The position numbers were made by a program, and so were the translations under genes. Positions 61,162 through 64,000 of a DNA stretch of 64,000 nt are shown here, piece by piece. Where the stretch lies: positions 147,472-211,471 of the forward strand of contig NZ_AUJU01000005.1 in assembly GCF_000424385.1 (NCBI RefSeq). The letters are read 5' to 3'. The stretch's first letter is position 1. Every line of letters begins with the position of its first letter. This DNA comes from Butyrivibrio sp. LC3010. Lineage in GTDB: Bacteria; Bacillota; Clostridia; Lachnospirales; Lachnospiraceae. The notes beneath the pieces were generated by a model. The model was not told the origin of the DNA, ran no database searches, and saw nothing but the letters and a program-made list of their open reading frames with translations.

Positions 61162-62172
61162 ATGTCAATAAATAGTATGGATGATATAAGTATCAGGATA
61201 AAAGAAAACTACAAATGGATATACACCTATGACTATGCGCCTGATTCTGTGTGGGATGAGTGGCGCAGCGAAGTTGCTGATTACGCATGGATACAGGAAG
61301 AGGCTGGTGCGGTAACTGAAAGGCTTCATGAGGACCTTCCTTGCTACATTCTTCTGTCAGATTCACATTATGTTATCAATGGAACCTGGGATGATACTAT
61401 GAAAAGTATGATGGCGTTAAGCGAACGCATAACCGGGAGTAAGAAGGCTCCTTTTGCTGGGATTATTCATTTGGGAGATCTGACAGATGGGCTCCTGCCA
61501 CTTGAAAAAACAAGGCAGTTTGAAAGTAGATGCATTCAGGATATGCAAAGCCTTAATGTACCACTCTACATAGTTCCGGGGAATCATGATTATAACTATT
61601 TTCGTGGGAATCCGGAGGTGAAGTATCCTGACAGGCCTCAGTATTACGTTGACTTTGAGGATATGCATTTGCGAATGCTATTCATTGATTCATTTGATCC
61701 AAGGGAAGTAGTTCGGTACGGTTTTACAGAGTACTGCATCCACTGGCTTGATGCTGCGCTTAATATGATGCCTGCTGATTATAAGGCAATCATCTTTTCA
61801 CACGTGACGCCACTTGTGAGACTTCAGGCATGGGCGAAGGATATTCGAAACAGGCAGCATTTAATTGAAGTGCTGAATAAACATGCTGAAAAAATTTTGG
61901 CTTTTATAAACGGACACAATCATTGTGATCATCTTTTTAATGATCTGAATAATGGACAGTTCCCGATTATTTCCATTAACTGTGCAAAGTGTGAATACTT
62001 TCTTGAGCACAAGCCGGAAGGGGCTGTGGTTCCTGAGCGCAGACTTGGGGACAGAACCCAGGAGAGCTTTGATATTATGCAGGTTGATGTTAAAAAGAGA
62101 AAGATATATTTTACAAGGTTCGGCGCCGGAAGTGACAGATATGTGGAAAATCACAAGGCATACTGGGTGTAG
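61162..62172 (+). CDS. Calcineurin-like metallophosphoesterase, second copy
   Basis: 336 residues. DSHYVINGTWDD, GDLTDGLLPL, GNHDYNYFRGNPEV and NGHNHCDHLFND match the gene at 54339 almost word for word, so it is a recent paralogue. All metal-site residues are intact. It is the last gene of the second cassette; there is no GDPD gene after it. Confidence 0.86.
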   Translation: MSINSMDDISIRIKENYKWIYTYDYAPDSVWDEWRSEVADYAWIQEEAGAVTERLHEDLPCYILLSDSHYVINGTWDDTMKSMMALSERITGSKKAPFAGIIHLGDLTDGLLPLEKTRQFESRCIQDMQSLNVPLYIVPGNHDYNYFRGNPEVKYPDRPQYYVDFEDMHLRMLFIDSFDPREVVRYGFTEYCIHWLDAALNMMPADYKAIIFSHVTPLVRLQAWAKDIRNRQHLIEVLNKHAEKILAFINGHNHCDHLFNDLNNGQFPIISINCAKCEYFLEHKPEGAVVPERRLGDRTQESFDIMQVDVKKRKIYFTRFGAGSDRYVENHKAYWV

Positions 62173-62417
62173 TGTCTTAGCATAGGTAATTTTTTCAACT
62201 GTAGTAGTTTTCATTCATGCGAAAGTGCACTTAGGCGGAAATGCTGGAAGGACCATTTGTAAACATTCGCTGTGTACTTGGATGAAATCTAAAATTGAGA
62301 ATATAGAAACGAGGGGATAAGTTTGAAACAGAGAGGTAGCGGATAGGAATAAAGTTTAGGGCATGATAAATAAACCACCTGGAGGTAGTCGAAAAATTAA
62401 ATATTTGGGGCAAAGAT

Positions 62418-63677
62418 CTACGATGTCACTTCTGCAAGATCATCTTTGATGATAAAACCTCTGGACTTCAATAGATTAAGAGCCTGAGCAGTTGTAAGAG
62501 TTTTCTTTTCTTCAACGGACTTCTGAATAAAATAACCATCAGGAGTATAGGGCTTAAGATCTGTGAGTATGTGCCAGATAGCGGTCAGGAGCATACGACA
62601 GATTGCAATGATGGCTTTCTTGTGACCACGATGTGATTTGATACGGCGATAACGTTCTGTAATTTCGGGATGCTTCTTGGATTTGATCAAAGCATTTGCA
62701 ACTTGCACCAATACAGGTTTAAGATAAATACCAGCACGGGAAATCCTAGTGGATTTGATTTTGAAATTGCTTTGGTCATTGCGTGGACAGCATCCAGCCC
62801 AGGAAACAAGGTGCTTGTCTGTGGGGAAGACAGACATATCGCCACCTATTTCTGAAAGTATCTGTATTGCCGTGAATGGATTTTTATCCAACCCCGGAAC
62901 TGTACGAATTAGGGCAAGAGCATCGTTGTAAGGATCAGAAACACGAAAGATTTCCCGTTCTATTTCATTCTTGTGTTTCTCTAACTCATCTATGTGATCC
63001 AGACATTGACGAAGCTTGATTGCTTGCTCCTTACAGATAGCGCCATCAACGGCAGCCTGGATTTCCTCAATTGGATGCTTACATCGCCTGTCAACAAAAG
63101 GAGTAACATCGAAACATTCCCCGGGATGCTTAAGAATATATTCAGTTATGGATCTGGAAGATTTGCCAAAAACATCAGTGAACACTTCATCAAGCTTAAG
63201 ATTTGATACTGTGAGACAATTAAGGGCACGATTCTTTTCGCCTGTGATCATACAGATAAGCTTGAAACGGTATCTCACAAGATCTCTAAGATGACGAATG
63301 TCAGCTGGCGGAATGAAGGAAGGCTTGATCATGTCACACATAAATAAGTCACATATCCATTTTGCATCCTTACGATCGGTTTTATTACCTTTTTGGGGCT
63401 TTGTATATTTGGGATGGGCAAGTACGACATTACAAGACTTTTCAAGGATATTAAAAACGGGTATCCAGTACTTGCCAGTAGATTCCATGCAGACATCAAC
63501 ACAATGATACTTGGCCAGCCATTCAGCAAGTTCACGCAGTCCTCTTGAGAAGGACGAGAACCTTTTTTCAAAATACTCAGTGCGGCCATTTGCATCGGTA
63601 ATACCAATGCATGCATAGATCCAGGTTTTGTGGACATCAAGTCCACAGCAGTTCTTTCGAAAGATTTTAAATGCCAA
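62418..63677 (-). CDS. IS110-family transposase
   Basis: 419 residues from TTG 63677, which has aggagg 7 bp upstream; a GTG at 63695 is less well placed. N-terminal DEDD (RuvC-like) domain: D14, E65 (CMESTGKYW), D101 and D104 (KTDRKDAK). C-terminal Tnp20 domain: IRTVPGL, ILSEIGGDMSVF, SWAGCCPRNDQSNFK with the catalytic Ser, and RISRAG. All catalytic residues are present, so the transposase should be active. The 245 bp between its stop and the phosphoesterase gene would hold the right end; I cannot define it. Confidence 0.92.
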   Translation of the reverse strand: MAFKIFRKNCCGLDVHKTWIYACIGITDANGRTEYFEKRFSSFSRGLRELAEWLAKYHCVDVCMESTGKYWIPVFNILEKSCNVVLAHPKYTKPQKGNKTDRKDAKWICDLFMCDMIKPSFIPPADIRHLRDLVRYRFKLICMITGEKNRALNCLTVSNLKLDEVFTDVFGKSSRSITEYILKHPGECFDVTPFVDRRCKHPIEEIQAAVDGAICKEQAIKLRQCLDHIDELEKHKNEIEREIFRVSDPYNDALALIRTVPGLDKNPFTAIQILSEIGGDMSVFPTDKHLVSWAGCCPRNDQSNFKIKSTRISRAGIYLKPVLVQVANALIKSKKHPEITERYRRIKSHRGHKKAIIAICRMLLTAIWHILTDLKPYTPDGYFIQKSVEEKKTLTTAQALNLLKSRGFIIKDDLAEVTS

Positions 63678-63699
63678 TAGATAACCTCCTGTCACATTT

Positions 63700-63930
63700 T
63701 ATAGTTGTAAAGCTGACAGTGACTGGTCATCCGGCGAAATCGAGACAACTTCGGAAGAGATAAGTTTACGGGCTACGGTATGCGCCATTCGTTGATGCCT
63801 TTACAGATGACCGACAACATATAATCATGCGAGGTGGCCGCTATACCGCCCCGCCACTCACCTCCACGTGTTCTGTAGTATGTCAGCCTTACGAATAAAG
63901 AATATAACAGGAAACTTTAAAATAGAAAAC
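63700..63930 (-). ncRNA. Candidate IS110 bridge RNA
   Basis: IS110 elements (IS621 is the studied case) encode a bridge RNA in the non-coding end 5' of the transposase. The corresponding region here has long-range pairing ggtcatc (63725-63731) / gatgacc (63806-63812) enclosing 74 nt and a hairpin gaggtg (63831-63836) / cacctc (63859-63864). No gene overlaps it. The guide loops cannot be assigned without the element ends and target. Confidence 0.4.
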
Positions 63931-63933
63931 AGG

Positions 63934-63981
63934 GAAAGACGCTGGGTTTCATAACCCCGTTGGTGTCTTTCGCAGAAAGAC
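63934..63981. repeat. Hairpin with a third alternate arm at the window edge
   Basis: gaaagac (63934-63940) pairs with gtctttc (63965-63971), enclosing gggtt/aaccc; another gaaagac at 63975-63981 could pair with the same gtctttc. It may belong to the IS left end or to the interrupted neighbour outside the window. Confidence 0.4.
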
Positions 63982-64000
63982 AGTTAATAATCATGAAAAT

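Larger units (their letters stand above)
62418..63930 (-). mobile_element. IS110-family insertion sequence (ends not resolved)
   Basis: Transposase plus about 250 bp of structured 5' flank. IS110 elements lack long terminal inverted repeats, so the exact ends cannot be seen here; the coordinates are approximate and the right end lies somewhere below 62418. Confidence 0.7.

Noticed and set aside
1..64000. CRISPR arrays, tRNA or rRNA genes
   Set aside because: No regularly spaced repeats, tRNA-like cloverleaf or rRNA sequence was recognised on reading the window; a dedicated search was not possible.

Overview
The window is AT-rich, densely coded almost entirely on the + strand, and looks like a low-GC Gram-positive anaerobe. 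The gene families suggest a Lachnospiraceae member such as Butyrivibrio or a relative: AAA-ATPase-like/DUF1703 proteins, a NusG paralogue of the LoaP/RfaH kind, DUF3990, split HipA, LicD, many radical-SAM/SPASM proteins, and AGGAGG-type ribosome sites with frequent TTG/GTG starts. The taxon is an inference; there is no rRNA or tRNA here.

Layout. 1-1.86 kb: 3' end of a repetitive Ig-like surface protein. 2.0-5.04 kb: a DUF3990/HTH gene pair and then a three-gene HipBST-like toxin-antitoxin operon with three palindromic operators and a relic of a second hip kinase gene. 5.1-16.7 kb: start of the glycan locus. It has an extended -10 promoter, a leader with an intrinsic terminator, a Gfo/Idh oxidoreductase, the NusG paralogue and a cytidylyltransferase-oxidoreductase fusion. 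Two hitchhiker nuclease/ATPase genes with repeated terminator hairpins follow, then TagD- and TagF-like genes, then a compact NRPS-like set (adenylation enzyme, formyltransferase, frameshifted methyltransferase, carrier protein). 16.7-47.1 kb: glycosyltransferases (GT2, GT4, GT9-like), four radical-SAM proteins, HAD proteins, FkbM, an Fe-S/pyruvyl-transferase fusion, and all genes for ADP-heptose synthesis (gmhA, hldE, gmhB, hldD), plus a KdsD-like isomerase and sugar nucleotidyltransferases. 47.2-56.1 kb: LicD proteins, an ATPase/TOPRIM- or RloB-like pair whose second gene has an in-frame stop, FkbM, an SGNH/citrate-lyase-ligase-like fusion, a metallophosphoesterase and a GDPD. 56.1-62.2 kb: a second, decaying copy of that cassette (truncated LicD, stopped DUF6270-like gene, frameshifted LicD, intact metallophosphoesterase) with a full AAA-ATPase/DUF1703 gene inserted. 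62.4-64 kb: an IS110-family element on the - strand with a structured 5' flank that may encode its bridge RNA.

How it fits together. The locus appears to build and decorate a phosphate-rich, heptose-containing glycan: CDP- and ADP-activated precursors, GT9/GT2/GT4 transfer, LicD and TagF-like phosphodiester transfer, FkbM methylation, and an amino-acid-derived acyl group made on the small carrier protein. No protein here shows a convincing membrane segment, and there is no flippase, polymerase or initiating phosphoglycosyltransferase. This is compatible with cytoplasmic protein glycosylation (flagellin, for example), or with export genes outside the window.

The most striking feature is one small Rossmann-like domain (Gly-rich loop usually YGAG or FGAG after the first strand, acidic residue after the second). 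It recurs in 17 proteins of the locus, N-terminal, internal, C-terminal or alone, attached to unrelated catalytic domains. It may mark the proteins as parts of one system.
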